This document shows, piece after piece, positions 8,059 through 17,708 of a DNA stretch of 64,000 nucleotides (its first letter is position 1; each line of letters starts with the position of its first letter). A program made the translations under genes and the position numbers. Source of the stretch: Mesorhizobium loti (lineage in GTDB: Bacteria; Pseudomonadota; Alphaproteobacteria; Rhizobiales; Rhizobiaceae); assembly GCF_003148495.1 (NCBI RefSeq), contig NZ_QGGH01000022.1:1-64000 (forward strand), given 5' to 3'. The notes under the pieces are model-generated. The model ran no database searches, was not told the origin of the DNA, and saw nothing but the letters and a program-made list of their open reading frames with translations.

Positions 8059-9477
8059 GTGACGACACTTCGTCTGCGACAGCCGGCAGCAGCGCTTCCG
8101 TCCGACCGGTCGTTCTGGCTGCAGGATATCGGCGCCGGCGCGGTGACTGATCCATTGCAGGGCAATGAGCGCGCCGATGTGGTGATCGTCGGCGGCGGCT
8201 ACACCGGCCTGTGGACGGCGCTGCGTATCCGTGAGCTTGCTCCCGAAACGCGGGTCGTTGTCCTTGAAGCGGACCTTTGTGGTTCAGGCGCCTCGGGGCG
8301 CAATGGTGGTCAGGTCCACTCGTGGTTCGCCGAGCTCGACCAGATCAGCACGGTCGTCGGCCTCGAAGAGGCGCGACAACTCTGTGCCGACACGGTGGCG
8401 TCGATTGCGGAGTTGAAGGCGCTGCAGCAAAACGGCACGATCGACATGGATCTGCGGCTGGACGGATGGCTGTGGACAGCGAGCTCGATTGCCCAGGAAG
8501 GCGCGTGGGAGCACGCCGTTGCCATGACGGCGGCGGTGGGAGAGAACCGTTTCAAGCCGCTGACGGCCGAGGACATCGAACGCCGCACCGGTTCATCCGC
8601 ATCCTATGCCGGTGTCGTCGAGACCAATGCCGGTACGGTCCATCCGGCCAAACTGGCGATCGGATTGCGCAACCTGGCATTGGCGCGCGGCGTGATCATC
8701 CATGAGCGCAGCCCGGTTCTCGACTTCGAGCCAGGCAGGACATGCAAGGTGCGCACGGCGCGGGGCATGGTGCAGGCCGAGAAGGTCGTGCTCGCAGCCA
8801 ATGCATGGCTCTCGGCGCTGCCGGAGCTGCGCCGCCATCTCTACGTCGTCGACAGCCAGGTGATCGCTACTGCCGCGGTGCCGGAATTGCTCGACATGAT
8901 CGGTTGGCGCGACGGTACCTCGATCTGCGATTCCCAGAGCCAGGTTCTGTACTATCAGCGTACCCGCAAGGGCAGGGTCGTGTTCGGCCGGGGAAGCGGC
9001 AACGTGGCCTTCAGCGGGAACTTCGGCGCCAGCTTCAACCGCAGCCCGGAGCATGGCCGCGACAATGTGCGGGAGCTGCGTCGGGTCTATCCGGCGCTGC
9101 GTGATGTGCCGGTCGAGTATGACTGGGCAGGCCCCATCGACTGCGTGCCCGAGCACGTCCCGGTCTTCGATCACCTGCGTGGCCATCCCAACATCTTCTA
9201 TGGCATGGGCTTCAACGGAACCGGCATCGCGCAGACGCCGATTGGCGGGCGAATCCTGGCCAGTCTGGTGCTGGAGCGCAAGGATCGCTGGAGCGCCAGC
9301 GGCCTGGTTGGCATCGAACGCCGGATGTCATTGCCGCCCGAACCGTTCCGTTACCTCGGCGCCAAGCTCGTCCGCAGCGCAGTCCGCCGCAAGAACGACG
9401 TCGAAATCCGCAACCGGAGGGCGGACAAGATCACCAATCTGCTGGCTGGGCTGAAGCCAGGCCACCGCAAGAAGTAG
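8059..9477 (+). CDS. FAD-dependent amine oxidoreductase (DAO family)
   Basis: The 472-residue protein carries an ADP-binding motif (VVIVGGGYTGLWTALRIREL, about residues 37-56), then GSGASGRNGGQ, a signature of DadA/PuuB-like flavoproteins, and a C-terminal FAD strand (YGMGFNGTGIAQTPIGG). Members oxidise secondary or primary amines; PuuB (gamma-glutamylputrescine oxidase), sarcosine oxidase and bacterial amadoriases are relatives. In this operon it could oxidise the C-N bond of the Amadori compound, or process the amine freed by the deglycase. It starts at GTG two bases after the kinase stop. Substrate is not determinable from sequence. Confidence 0.85.
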   Translation: MTTLRLRQPAAALPSDRSFWLQDIGAGAVTDPLQGNERADVVIVGGGYTGLWTALRIRELAPETRVVVLEADLCGSGASGRNGGQVHSWFAELDQISTVVGLEEARQLCADTVASIAELKALQQNGTIDMDLRLDGWLWTASSIAQEGAWEHAVAMTAAVGENRFKPLTAEDIERRTGSSASYAGVVETNAGTVHPAKLAIGLRNLALARGVIIHERSPVLDFEPGRTCKVRTARGMVQAEKVVLAANAWLSALPELRRHLYVVDSQVIATAAVPELLDMIGWRDGTSICDSQSQVLYYQRTRKGRVVFGRGSGNVAFSGNFGASFNRSPEHGRDNVRELRRVYPALRDVPVEYDWAGPIDCVPEHVPVFDHLRGHPNIFYGMGFNGTGIAQTPIGGRILASLVLERKDRWSASGLVGIERRMSLPPEPFRYLGAKLVRSAVRRKNDVEIRNRRADKITNLLAGLKPGHRKK

Positions 9478-9526
9478 GCATTATGCCGAGCACCTTGCCC
9501 ACCGTCATGCAATCGAGGAGAGCACA

Positions 9527-10639
<1,113 letters not shown>

Positions 10640-10640
10640 T

Positions 10641-10733
10641 GACGGTCTCCGCACCATGCATCGCCTGAATGCCTGTGCGCATCGCGCCCACATTCTCAAC
10701 ACGTCAGGAAGCCACCGAATTTTGGAGACCGTC
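10641..10733. repeat. 10-bp inverted repeat in the convergent intergenic region
   Basis: GACGGTCTCC at 10641-10650 and its exact reverse complement at 10724-10733 enclose 73 bases between the stop codons of two converging operons. A long-range hairpin or a pair of protein sites is possible; no T-run follows. Confidence 0.4.
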
Positions 10734-10814
10734 TGGCAAGGGTCGCGAGATCCAGTTTGGTCAACGGGATACAAACGGCGTCGACCGTCTTGCGCAGGTC
10801 GATCAACCGACGTG

Positions 10815-11516
10815 TCACATAATGCCGAAGGTCTTGTAGGCTTCCACCGCGCTCATGCCCTCGCGGATCGCGTTGGCGACAAGCCTTTCGCCACGTACTT
10901 TTTCGAGGGCCAGCCGAACGACGTCTTCCTCCACTTGCCGTGGAATAACGAGGACCCCTTCCTTATCACCGAACAGGAGCGTGCCCGGCTCGATCCGCAC
11001 ACCACCGATCTCGAGTGCGCAGCGATAGTCTATGACCTTGCCGCGCACGCCCTGGTCTTGTGCATAGTAACCGGTGCAGAAGCACGGGAATTCCAGCGCC
11101 TTGATGCCGTCGGTGTCGCGAGCAAAGCCGTCGACCAGCGCGCCATGCGCGCCGAGGATCTTAGCGCGGGTCGACATAAGCTCGCCCCAAAGCGCATAGC
11201 GCGGCGAAGCGCCACTGGCGACGTAGATTTCGCCGGGCTTCAGATCATCCAGCGCTTCGAACATCAGCCCGAACGGTTTGGTCATCAGCGGATTGCGGGT
11301 CGGTTCGTTGGACAGAAAGATGTCGGATTCGAGCACCGGCATGGCCCGACCGAGCAAGCGCGTCTTCTCGTCGACCGGCTTGAACACGGGCGGAAGGAAC
11401 TGATGCTGCAGCCCCAGCGTATCCATTACGTCTCCGACCACCGCGACGAAGAGCTCTTTTTCGAATAAACGATACATTTCAGCGTCGTCGGCATAGAGGC
11501 GCGTCGATCTTGTCAT
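10815..11516 (-). CDS. RraA-family protein (aldolase-like)
   Basis: The 233-residue protein belongs to the RraA/HMG-aldolase family. The strongest marker is GAHGALVDGFARDTDGI, containing the Arg-Asp pair that binds metal and oxoacid in 4-hydroxy-4-methyl-2-oxoglutarate aldolases. Members are class II pyruvate aldolases, oxaloacetate decarboxylases, or, in E. coli RraA, an RNase E inhibitor that has no such role here. The chosen ATG (11516) overlaps the stop of the dehydratase gene as ATGA; a longer frame would run 110 bases into that gene. As the last gene of a hexuronate-type operon it may cleave or decarboxylate a keto-acid intermediate. The substrate is unknown. Confidence 0.8.
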   Translation of the reverse strand: MTRSTRLYADDAEMYRLFEKELFVAVVGDVMDTLGLQHQFLPPVFKPVDEKTRLLGRAMPVLESDIFLSNEPTRNPLMTKPFGLMFEALDDLKPGEIYVASGASPRYALWGELMSTRAKILGAHGALVDGFARDTDGIKALEFPCFCTGYYAQDQGVRGKVIDYRCALEIGGVRIEPGTLLFGDKEGVLVIPRQVEEDVVRLALEKVRGERLVANAIREGMSAVEAYKTFGIM

Positions 11517-12631
11517 GAGCCTTGCCTTTGGGTGCTCGTGGAATTGGCGGTGCGGGAAGGTCCCAGCGCTGCGGCGTTCTGAACCAGCGCACGCATATAG
11601 CCCAGGGCAAAAGCCTTTCCGGCGTGCCACGGTGCGTCGCAGGACATTTCCGGCGTATGATCGGGGATGATCACGCCGTCATAGTTTTCATCGCGAAGGA
11701 TGCGGACGATCTCGGCCATGTCGATATCGCCGTCATCGACGAAGGTCTCGTGGTAGTTCGGCACCTTGCCGCGCACGTTGCGGAAGTGGATGTAGCCGAT
11801 GCGCTGGCGTCGGGCGAAGCGCCGGACGTGCTCGTAAATGTCATCGGTATCAGGCATTTCCTGCAGCGAACCGAGACAGAGTTCCAGTCCATTGGACGGC
11901 GAGTCGACCATATCCATCAGCCGGTCGTATTTTTCCGGCCGGTTGACGAGCCGCGCAGCACCGCGCAGCGCCTCGGCCGGCGGATCGTCGGGGTGCGCCG
12001 CCATCACGACGTCGGCCTCTTCGGCCACCGGTACGATCTCGCGCAGGAAGACACCGAGCCGCTGCCAAAGCTCATCGGTGCTGACCTTCACCGGCTCGGC
12101 ATTCGGCCGGCCGGCGCGGTAGCGCATGTTCCAGACAACGCCGTCGGGAACGGGCAGATCTGGATCAATGGCGGCAAGGTCCAGTCCTACCGACATGGCC
12201 TCACCGCGCGCGAACGGGCCACGCGACCAGCCCCAGACACCGGCAATCGAGAAGTTGTAGCCGATACATGGAATGCCGGCGCGCCCGGCATCGCGAACAA
12301 GGCGCTTCAACCCTTCTATTTGCGCCGGGCGATCGGGCCCGCCGAGCAGCACGTCGGACCAGAAGCGGGGTGAAAAATTCTCGATCGCCGCGATCTCCAG
12401 TCCATTGTCGCGCACGGTCTTCACCAAGCCAGCGAAGTCCTCGTAGCTCCAGAGTTCATCGGTGGAGCAGTCGCCCCAGCCTTCCGTTTCGCTGCCGGCC
12501 GACAGAGATGGGTCGCGACCGCGAAAATAGTTGGTGAGGTGGGCAACGATGTGGGTGGCGCCAGCCTGACGGGCGAAACGGAAATTGCCTGGTGTCAGCG
12601 ACTCCCGGTAAAGGCCAAGACCGATCTTCAT
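11513..12631 (-). CDS. Mannonate dehydratase family protein (UxuA-like, divergent)
   Basis: The 372-residue TIM-barrel protein matches the UxuA family in its metal-site signatures: AAHPDDPPAEAL, LCLGSLQEM, YIHFRNVRG and VIIPDHTPEM supply the His, Cys, His and Asp ligands for Mn(II). UxuA dehydrates D-mannonate to 2-keto-3-deoxygluconate in hexuronate breakdown. It departs from the canonical enzyme at the N-terminus (MKIGLGLYRESLTPGNFRFA instead of the usual MEQ.WRWYGP..PV) and has a second homologue 1.7 kb away, so it may act on a different aldonate. It lies between an SDR gene (3 bp gap) and the RraA-like gene (ATGA overlap). Confidence 0.82.
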   Translation of the reverse strand: MKIGLGLYRESLTPGNFRFARQAGATHIVAHLTNYFRGRDPSLSAGSETEGWGDCSTDELWSYEDFAGLVKTVRDNGLEIAAIENFSPRFWSDVLLGGPDRPAQIEGLKRLVRDAGRAGIPCIGYNFSIAGVWGWSRGPFARGEAMSVGLDLAAIDPDLPVPDGVVWNMRYRAGRPNAEPVKVSTDELWQRLGVFLREIVPVAEEADVVMAAHPDDPPAEALRGAARLVNRPEKYDRLMDMVDSPSNGLELCLGSLQEMPDTDDIYEHVRRFARRQRIGYIHFRNVRGKVPNYHETFVDDGDIDMAEIVRILRDENYDGVIIPDHTPEMSCDAPWHAGKAFALGYMRALVQNAAALGPSRTANSTSTQRQGS

Positions 12632-12634
12632 GAT

Positions 12635-13420
12635 CTATTTCACGCCAATGCCGGCGGTCAGGCCGCCATCGATCTTGTAGTCGGCGCCGGTGCAGAAGCC
12701 GGCTTTCGACGAGCACAGGAAAGCAATGAGCTCCGCCACTTCCTCGGGTTCGCCGATGCGGCCAAGCGGATGGGCCGCGCCGAAACGCCTGTAGGCCTCA
12801 TCGACATCGGCGTCGCTGCCATTGTCGCCGCGCGCTGCCTTCTCGAGGATCGGCGTGCGGATCGAGCCCGGACTGACCGAATTGACCCGGATGCCGGCCG
12901 CCGCGTAGTCGAGCGCCAGCGAGCGCGTCAGCGTGTGGATGGCGCCTTTGGTCGTGGCATAGGCGGCGACGTTTTGCTGGCAGGCGAAACCCTGCACCGA
13001 GGCGACATTGACGATGGCGCCGCCGCCTCGCTTGATCATTTCCGGGATGCCGAAATGCGCGGTCAGATAGATCGAGCCGATATTGACCGTCATCGCCCGG
13101 TTCCAGGTTTCCCAGTCGGTCGTCGTCGCGGTCCCGTATGGATGGATAGCCGCGGAATTGACGATGATATCGATGCCGCCGAACGTCGCAACGCCGGCCT
13201 CAACTGCGGTGCGCACCTGATCGGAGCCGGAGACATCCACTGTCTGCACCAGCGCTTTTGCTCCGGCTTTGACCAGGCTTTCCTGCATGGCGGCATTGGC
13301 CGCCCGGTCGATGCCGCAGGCGACAATCGCGGCGCCGCCTTGCGCCAGGCGCCTTGCGGTGGCGAGCGCGATGCCGGTCGTGCCGGTGATCAGCGCAACC
13401 TTGTTCTCAAAGTCAGACAT
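12635..13420 (-). CDS. SDR-family dehydrogenase
   Basis: The 261-residue classical short-chain dehydrogenase has the nucleotide-binding start ALITGTTGIALATA, with one residue fewer than the usual TGxxxGIG spacing. It also has the NSAAIH strand, the catalytic Ser in VNVASVQG and the YATTK active site. It ends with TGADYKIDGGLTAG. In a uronate operon such an enzyme could interconvert fructuronate-type keto acids and aldonates, the job of UxuB in E. coli, but this is inferred from neighbours. It overlaps the GntR gene by 8 bp and precedes the UxuA-like gene by 3 bp. Confidence 0.85.
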   Translation of the reverse strand: MSDFENKVALITGTTGIALATARRLAQGGAAIVACGIDRAANAAMQESLVKAGAKALVQTVDVSGSDQVRTAVEAGVATFGGIDIIVNSAAIHPYGTATTTDWETWNRAMTVNIGSIYLTAHFGIPEMIKRGGGAIVNVASVQGFACQQNVAAYATTKGAIHTLTRSLALDYAAAGIRVNSVSPGSIRTPILEKAARGDNGSDADVDEAYRRFGAAHPLGRIGEPEEVAELIAFLCSSKAGFCTGADYKIDGGLTAGIGVK

Positions 13421-14195
13421 GATGCAAATCCTTGGAAGATGTCGGGTCCGGTAACGCCGGCGAAGTGCGGGCGTTTTCGAGGTCGTCGGGGACGAAGCGC
13501 AGGCCGAAATCGAGATGCCGGCTCATCAGGTAGCTGTAGGCGATGCGGTCGCGCGCCCGCAAAGCCGCGATGATCTCGCCATGGGCGTGGCGCGTTTCGC
13601 TCAGCACCGGCCGGATGGATTTCCCGACGGTCATGATGTGCTGGATAACCGGCGACAGGAATTGATAAGTCTGCACCAGCATGCGGTTGCCGGCGAGCTT
13701 CATCAGCGCCATGTGGAAATCGAAATCGCGCTGCGCCGCTTCCTGGACATCCTTGCTGGTTTCGATAAGGCCGTTGACCTCGTCCAGGGCGTCGAGTTCG
13801 GCGGCGCTGGCATTGAGAATGATGTGGTCGCCGATGCTCACTTCGATGATGCGGCGAAACCCCTGGATATCGTTGAAGGACGTCCTCGAGATGTCCATCT
13901 GCGCGGCAAAGAAGTTCTGGATCGCGACATTCTGGCGATCGGCCAGCACCGCACCGACACGCGGCTTGGGGTCGATCAGGCCATAGGTGCGGATGGTGCG
14001 CAGCGCTTCGCGTATCGTATTGCGGCTGGTGCCAAACAGTTCGCAGAGCTCCCTTTCTGTAGGCAGGACGTCGCCGACGGACATGGCGCGATTGCGAATA
14101 AGGTCGAGAATCTGTCGCACGGTCTGGTCGACGGCCGAACTGCTGGGCCTAGCGTCTTCTGCCGCTCCCGCCGGGTCGTGATCAGCCTGCTCCAA
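13413..14195 (-). CDS. GntR-family regulator, FadR subfamily
   Basis: The protein has an N-terminal winged helix (LPTERELCELFGTSRNTIRE) and an all-helical FCD effector domain (DFDFHMALMKLAGNRMLVQ, then HGEIIAALRARDR) with metal-binding His/Asp positions. I choose TTG at 14195 as start: AGGAGG lies 7 bases upstream. The ATG at 14225, which would add 10 residues, lies inside an operator-like sequence. It leads the minus-strand operon and faces the second dehydratase gene, so it probably represses both directions until a uronate or aldonate binds. Confidence 0.85.
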   Translation of the reverse strand: MEQADHDPAGAAEDARPSSSAVDQTVRQILDLIRNRAMSVGDVLPTERELCELFGTSRNTIREALRTIRTYGLIDPKPRVGAVLADRQNVAIQNFFAAQMDISRTSFNDIQGFRRIIEVSIGDHIILNASAAELDALDEVNGLIETSKDVQEAAQRDFDFHMALMKLAGNRMLVQTYQFLSPVIQHIMTVGKSIRPVLSETRHAHGEIIAALRARDRIAYSYLMSRHLDFGLRFVPDDLENARTSPALPDPTSSKDLHHV

Positions 14196-14210
14196 GTGAT
14201 TGCCTCCTGG

Positions 14211-14224
14211 TATTTGTTGGACCA
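14211..14224. promoter_or_regulatory. Operator-like site 1 for the GntR regulator
   Basis: TATTTGTTGGACCA is the exact reverse complement of the site at 14320-14333. Its core TTGGACCAA is itself near-palindromic, as in FadR-type operators. It lies just upstream of the regulator's ribosome-binding site, so binding would block the regulator's own transcription. Confidence 0.65.
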
Positions 14225-14319
14225 AGATTAAAGCCGAGCAAATAAGAAATCAACCGAAAGCGCCTAAAAAAGTTGGAATGGCCCGATGAAAATCCAATTT
14301 TTGCTTGTTGACAGGTTTG

Positions 14320-14333
14320 TGGTCCAACAAATA
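14320..14333. promoter_or_regulatory. Operator-like site 2 for the GntR regulator
   Basis: TGGTCCAACAAATA, inverted copy of the site at 14211-14224, about 109 bp away centre to centre and 29 bp before the divergent uxuA start. The pair suggests co-repression of both promoters, perhaps with looping. Confidence 0.65.
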
Positions 14334-14362
14334 AGATTGCCTTCTGACGTTTAGGAGGCTTC

Positions 14363-15547
14363 ATGGAACAGTGTTGGCGCTGGTATGGACCGGGTGATCC
14401 GGTGACGCTTGAGCATGTCAGGCAGGCAGGTGCGACAGGCGTGGTGACGGCCTTGCACGATATCTATGACGGACGTGCCTGGCCGCTCGAGAGCATTCTG
14501 GAGCGCAAGCGGATCATCGAGGCCGCTGGCCTGACATGGTCGGTTGTCGAGAGCATCCCGGTCCATAACTCCTTCAAGATCGGCGCACCGGAACGCGAGC
14601 GCTATGCCGGCTTCTACCGCGACAGCATCCGCGCGCTCGCCAAGGCCGGCATTGCGACGATCTGCTACAATTTCATGCCGGTGGTCGACTGGACGCGCAC
14701 CGATCTGGCCTATCGGCTGCCGACGACGGGTTATGCACTGCGTTTCGATGCGATCGATTTCGCGGCCTACGACCTGTTCGTGCTGAAGCGCAGCAATGCC
14801 GGGGCCAGCTACAGCGCCGCCCGCATCACTGATGCGGAAGCGCGGCTGAAGGGGTTGAGCAGCGAGGCGATCGACAGGATCGAGCGCAACCTGATCGCCG
14901 GCCTGCCGGCGACCGAGCGCAGCTACAACAGGGAAAGTTTTCGCGCGGCCCTGGCGGAATACGATGCGATCGGACCAAAGGAGTTGCGCGACAACCTTGC
15001 CTGGTTCCTGCGCGAGATCATTCCGGTGGCCGAAGAGGAAGGGGTGCGCATGTGCATCCATCCCGACGACCCGCCCTTCTCGCTCTATGGCCTGCCACGC
15101 ATCGTTTCGACCGCCGAGGATGCGCGTTTCATCCTCAACGCCGTCGATAGCCCCGCCAATGGCCTGACATTCTGCACTGGCTCCTACGGGACACGCGCCG
15201 ACAACGACATCGTCGCCATGGTCAAGGAATTTGCCGACCGCATCCATTTCGCTCATCTGCGCAACATCACCATCGAGGATGACGGCTCGTTTTATGAGGC
15301 TGAGCATCTCGAGGGCGGCACCGACATGGCGCATGTCATCCTGGCTCTGATGCAGGAAGAGACGCGCCGTCGCAGGGAAGGCCGCGCCGACTGGCGCATT
15401 CCGATGCGACCAGACCATGGCCATCTGCTCGCCGACGACATCGGCAAGACCAGGATCAATCCTGGCTATTCGCTGATCGGCCGGCTGAAAGGCCTCGCCG
15501 AGCTGCGTGGCATCATGCGCGCCGTGGAACGTTTCGATCTGGCTTGA
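14363..15547 (+). CDS. uxuA: Mannonate dehydratase
   Basis: The 394-residue protein is a canonical UxuA: it starts MEQCWRWYGPGDPVTLEHVR and shows CIHPDDPPFSLYGLPRIV, TFCTGSYG, IHFAHLRNI and PMRPDHGHLL, which carry the metal ligands and catalytic residues of the D-mannonate dehydratase barrel. The reaction yields 2-keto-3-deoxy-D-gluconate, which enters the Entner-Doudoroff route after phosphorylation. TAGGAGG precedes the ATG. It is divergent from the GntR/SDR/UxuA-like/RraA operon and shares its operator region. No uronate isomerase (UxaC) or KDG kinase is in the window. Confidence 0.93.
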   Translation: MEQCWRWYGPGDPVTLEHVRQAGATGVVTALHDIYDGRAWPLESILERKRIIEAAGLTWSVVESIPVHNSFKIGAPERERYAGFYRDSIRALAKAGIATICYNFMPVVDWTRTDLAYRLPTTGYALRFDAIDFAAYDLFVLKRSNAGASYSAARITDAEARLKGLSSEAIDRIERNLIAGLPATERSYNRESFRAALAEYDAIGPKELRDNLAWFLREIIPVAEEEGVRMCIHPDDPPFSLYGLPRIVSTAEDARFILNAVDSPANGLTFCTGSYGTRADNDIVAMVKEFADRIHFAHLRNITIEDDGSFYEAEHLEGGTDMAHVILALMQEETRRRREGRADWRIPMRPDHGHLLADDIGKTRINPGYSLIGRLKGLAELRGIMRAVERFDLA

Positions 15548-15594
15548 AGCGCTGCTTTGGATCGCTGGGAGGTCATTTGCGCAGTTTGTGTAAG

Positions 15595-15624
15595 TGAAAA
15601 TAGTTTGCACCAATGAAAATTAGT
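15595..15624 (+). promoter_or_regulatory. Direct repeat upstream of the orphan binding-protein gene
   Basis: TGAAAATAGT (15595) and TGAAAATTAGT (15614) recur 19 bp apart in an AT-rich stretch about 56-85 bp before the next start codon. Direct repeats of this size are used by some IclR-family activators, and an IclR gene is the next but one. Function is inferred. Confidence 0.35.
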
Positions 15625-15679
15625 GCTATGTCGACGGCAAGGCTGGCTGTTGTCCGGCCGCCGGGAGGATTTGAAGAGC

Positions 15680-16831
15680 ATGACGAAGCTACGCGGATTG
15701 GCGTGGGATCATAGGCGTTGTTGGGGTCCGCTTGACGCCAGCGTCGGACCCTATTGCGCAAACCATCCCGGTCTCGAGATCGAATGGGATCGCCGCAGCC
15801 TCTACGAATTTGGCGAAGGGGCGATCGACCGGGTTCTCGGCCAGTATGATCTCGTCGTCTTCGATCACCCGTTCATTGGCGAGATCGCCAGTGGCCGGCT
15901 CATGGTTCCTTTCGATGAGCATCTGACCGGCGAGCAGCGCCAGGTCTTCGAACGGGATACGGTTGGCAAGTCGTGGCAATCCTACGCCAGGGAGGGGCGC
16001 CAATGGGCACTCCCGATCGATGCCGCCTGTCAGGTGGCGTCTTTTCGACCGGATTTGATGGCCGCCTATGGCGATGCCCCGCGCTCCCATGGCGATGTTG
16101 TCGATCTCGGCCGCCGTACCCGCAAGGATGGAAAATGGCTCGGCCTGCCTCTGGTCCCGACGGATGCCATGTGCCTGCTGCTGACGCTTGGCGATCCGCA
16201 GGAAGAGGCCGACGATTTCATCAGCCGCGACAAGGTCGAACGAGCCATCGGCCAGCTGCGCGAGCTGTCGGACCTGTCGCATCCGGGCTCACGGCAGTGG
16301 AACCCCATCCGCTGCTACGACCACATGATTGCCAATGACGACGTCGTCTATGTCCCGTTCGCTTTCGGCTATGTGAACTATGCGTCACGCAGCGAAACAC
16401 CGAAGCTGCGCTTCGCCGACGCGCCGACACGGGGTTCGGCCGGCGCGCTGCTTGGTGGCGCGGGCATCGGTGTCAGCGCCCAGTCGGGCAACGTGCAGGC
16501 GGCGATCGACTATGCCTTGTTTCTCTGCTCGCCAGACAACCAGCGTGGCCAGTATGTCAGCGCCGGCGGGCAGCCCGGCTCGCTATCGGCCTGGCAGGAC
16601 AAGGCGGTCAATGCCACCTCGGGTGACTTCTTTGCCGATACGCTGAAGACGATACAGTCGTCTTATCTGCGCCCTACCCATGCCGGCTTCATAACATTTT
16701 TCCGCGAGACCGCGCCGCGTGTCGGGGCTGCCATCGCCGGCGAGCTGTCGATCACGGAACTGGCTGCCTGGATAAACCGGCGTTACCGCGAGACGCGGCC
16801 CTCGACGAAGTCGGTACGGAGCGTCGCGTGA
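15680..16831 (+). CDS. Solute-binding-protein-like protein without signal peptide
   Basis: The 383-residue protein resembles family-1 extracellular solute-binding proteins in length and fold cues (YDLVVFDHPFIGEIASGRLM, then LPIDAACQVASFRPDLM and later QAAIDYALFLCSPDNQRGQY). It begins MTKLRGLAWDHRRCWGPLDA, with no hydrophobic core, so it should stay in the cytoplasm. The frame can be extended 19 residues upstream to 15623 without creating a signal peptide. It overlaps the IclR gene. An attractive inference is that it is a cytoplasmic ligand sensor or carrier for the regulator rather than a transport component; alternatively the true exported start has been lost. Confidence 0.75.
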   Translation: MTKLRGLAWDHRRCWGPLDASVGPYCANHPGLEIEWDRRSLYEFGEGAIDRVLGQYDLVVFDHPFIGEIASGRLMVPFDEHLTGEQRQVFERDTVGKSWQSYAREGRQWALPIDAACQVASFRPDLMAAYGDAPRSHGDVVDLGRRTRKDGKWLGLPLVPTDAMCLLLTLGDPQEEADDFISRDKVERAIGQLRELSDLSHPGSRQWNPIRCYDHMIANDDVVYVPFAFGYVNYASRSETPKLRFADAPTRGSAGALLGGAGIGVSAQSGNVQAAIDYALFLCSPDNQRGQYVSAGGQPGSLSAWQDKAVNATSGDFFADTLKTIQSSYLRPTHAGFITFFRETAPRVGAAIAGELSITELAAWINRRYRETRPSTKSVRSVA

Positions 16832-17640
16832 TGGCCACTGTCACCAGGGCATTTGATGACGGCGAAAACGGGCGCGGCGAATATCGCGCGCCGGCAGCTG
16901 AGAAGGCACTCGATATCCTGGAATTCATGGCCGCGCAGGGCGAGGCGCTGACCCAGACCGAAATTGCCAACGGCCTTGACCGCTCCATCCACGAAATCTA
17001 CCGCATCCTTCTTTTGCTGGAAAAACGCGGCTTCATCTTGCGCACGCGCGGCGACCGTTTCCGTCTGTCGCTCAAGCTCTTCGAACTGGCCCATATGCAT
17101 CCTCCCGTTAACCGGCTGGTGGAGTGCGCATTGCCGGTCATGCGGGAGCTTGCGGCCAATGCGGATCAAAGCTGCCATCTGGTGGTGCGGGAGGGCCAGA
17201 ATGTCCTGGTCGTCCTGCAGATCGATTCGCCCTTGCCGATGCGCTATTCGGTGGCGCTGGGCTCGCATTTCCCCATCATGGAGACGAGTTCGGGCGCCGT
17301 GCTCCTGGCACACCAGAGCCCGGCTGATCGCGATGCCATCGTCGAGCGCATCGTCGCTGCCGGTGAAGGGCAGGGGTCGCGTGCCGAAATCGAGGTGCGG
17401 CTCGCAGAGGCGTTGGATCGTGGCTTCGAGATGCGCTCCTCTCTGGCCGTCGATGGCTGCATCAACATTTCTATGCCGGTTCGAGACCACACCGGCGCCG
17501 TGATCGCGGCACTGACGGTTCCCTTCTTGCCGCAGAAGGCCGCCCGCTTCGATCGCGAGACAGTGTTTGAGCGTACCATGGCTGCCGCCAACAAGGTTTC
17601 CGCAGCTCTCGGTGCGGGTGACGCCGCGACCTCACTTTGA
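16831..17640 (+). CDS. IclR-family transcriptional regulator
   Basis: The protein (269-270 aa, start either GTG 16828 or ATG 16831) has the winged-helix segment KALDILEFMAAQGEALTQTE through DRSIHEIYRILLLLEKRGFI and the IclR effector domain (MRELAANADQSCHLVVREGQ, YSVALGSHFPIMETSSGAVL). GGAG lies nine bases before the ATG. The gene is coupled to the signal-less binding-protein gene and lies 68 bp before the ribose-type transporter operon, which it probably controls. Confidence 0.92.
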   Translation: MATVTRAFDDGENGRGEYRAPAAEKALDILEFMAAQGEALTQTEIANGLDRSIHEIYRILLLLEKRGFILRTRGDRFRLSLKLFELAHMHPPVNRLVECALPVMRELAANADQSCHLVVREGQNVLVVLQIDSPLPMRYSVALGSHFPIMETSSGAVLLAHQSPADRDAIVERIVAAGEGQGSRAEIEVRLAEALDRGFEMRSSLAVDGCINISMPVRDHTGAVIAALTVPFLPQKAARFDRETVFERTMAAANKVSAALGAGDAATSL

Positions 17641-17708
17641 CTGCAACCCGGGACGGCGGGCCTACCGTTCTAAGACTGAACCGTACTGATGAAAATTGGG
17701 AGAAGAGT

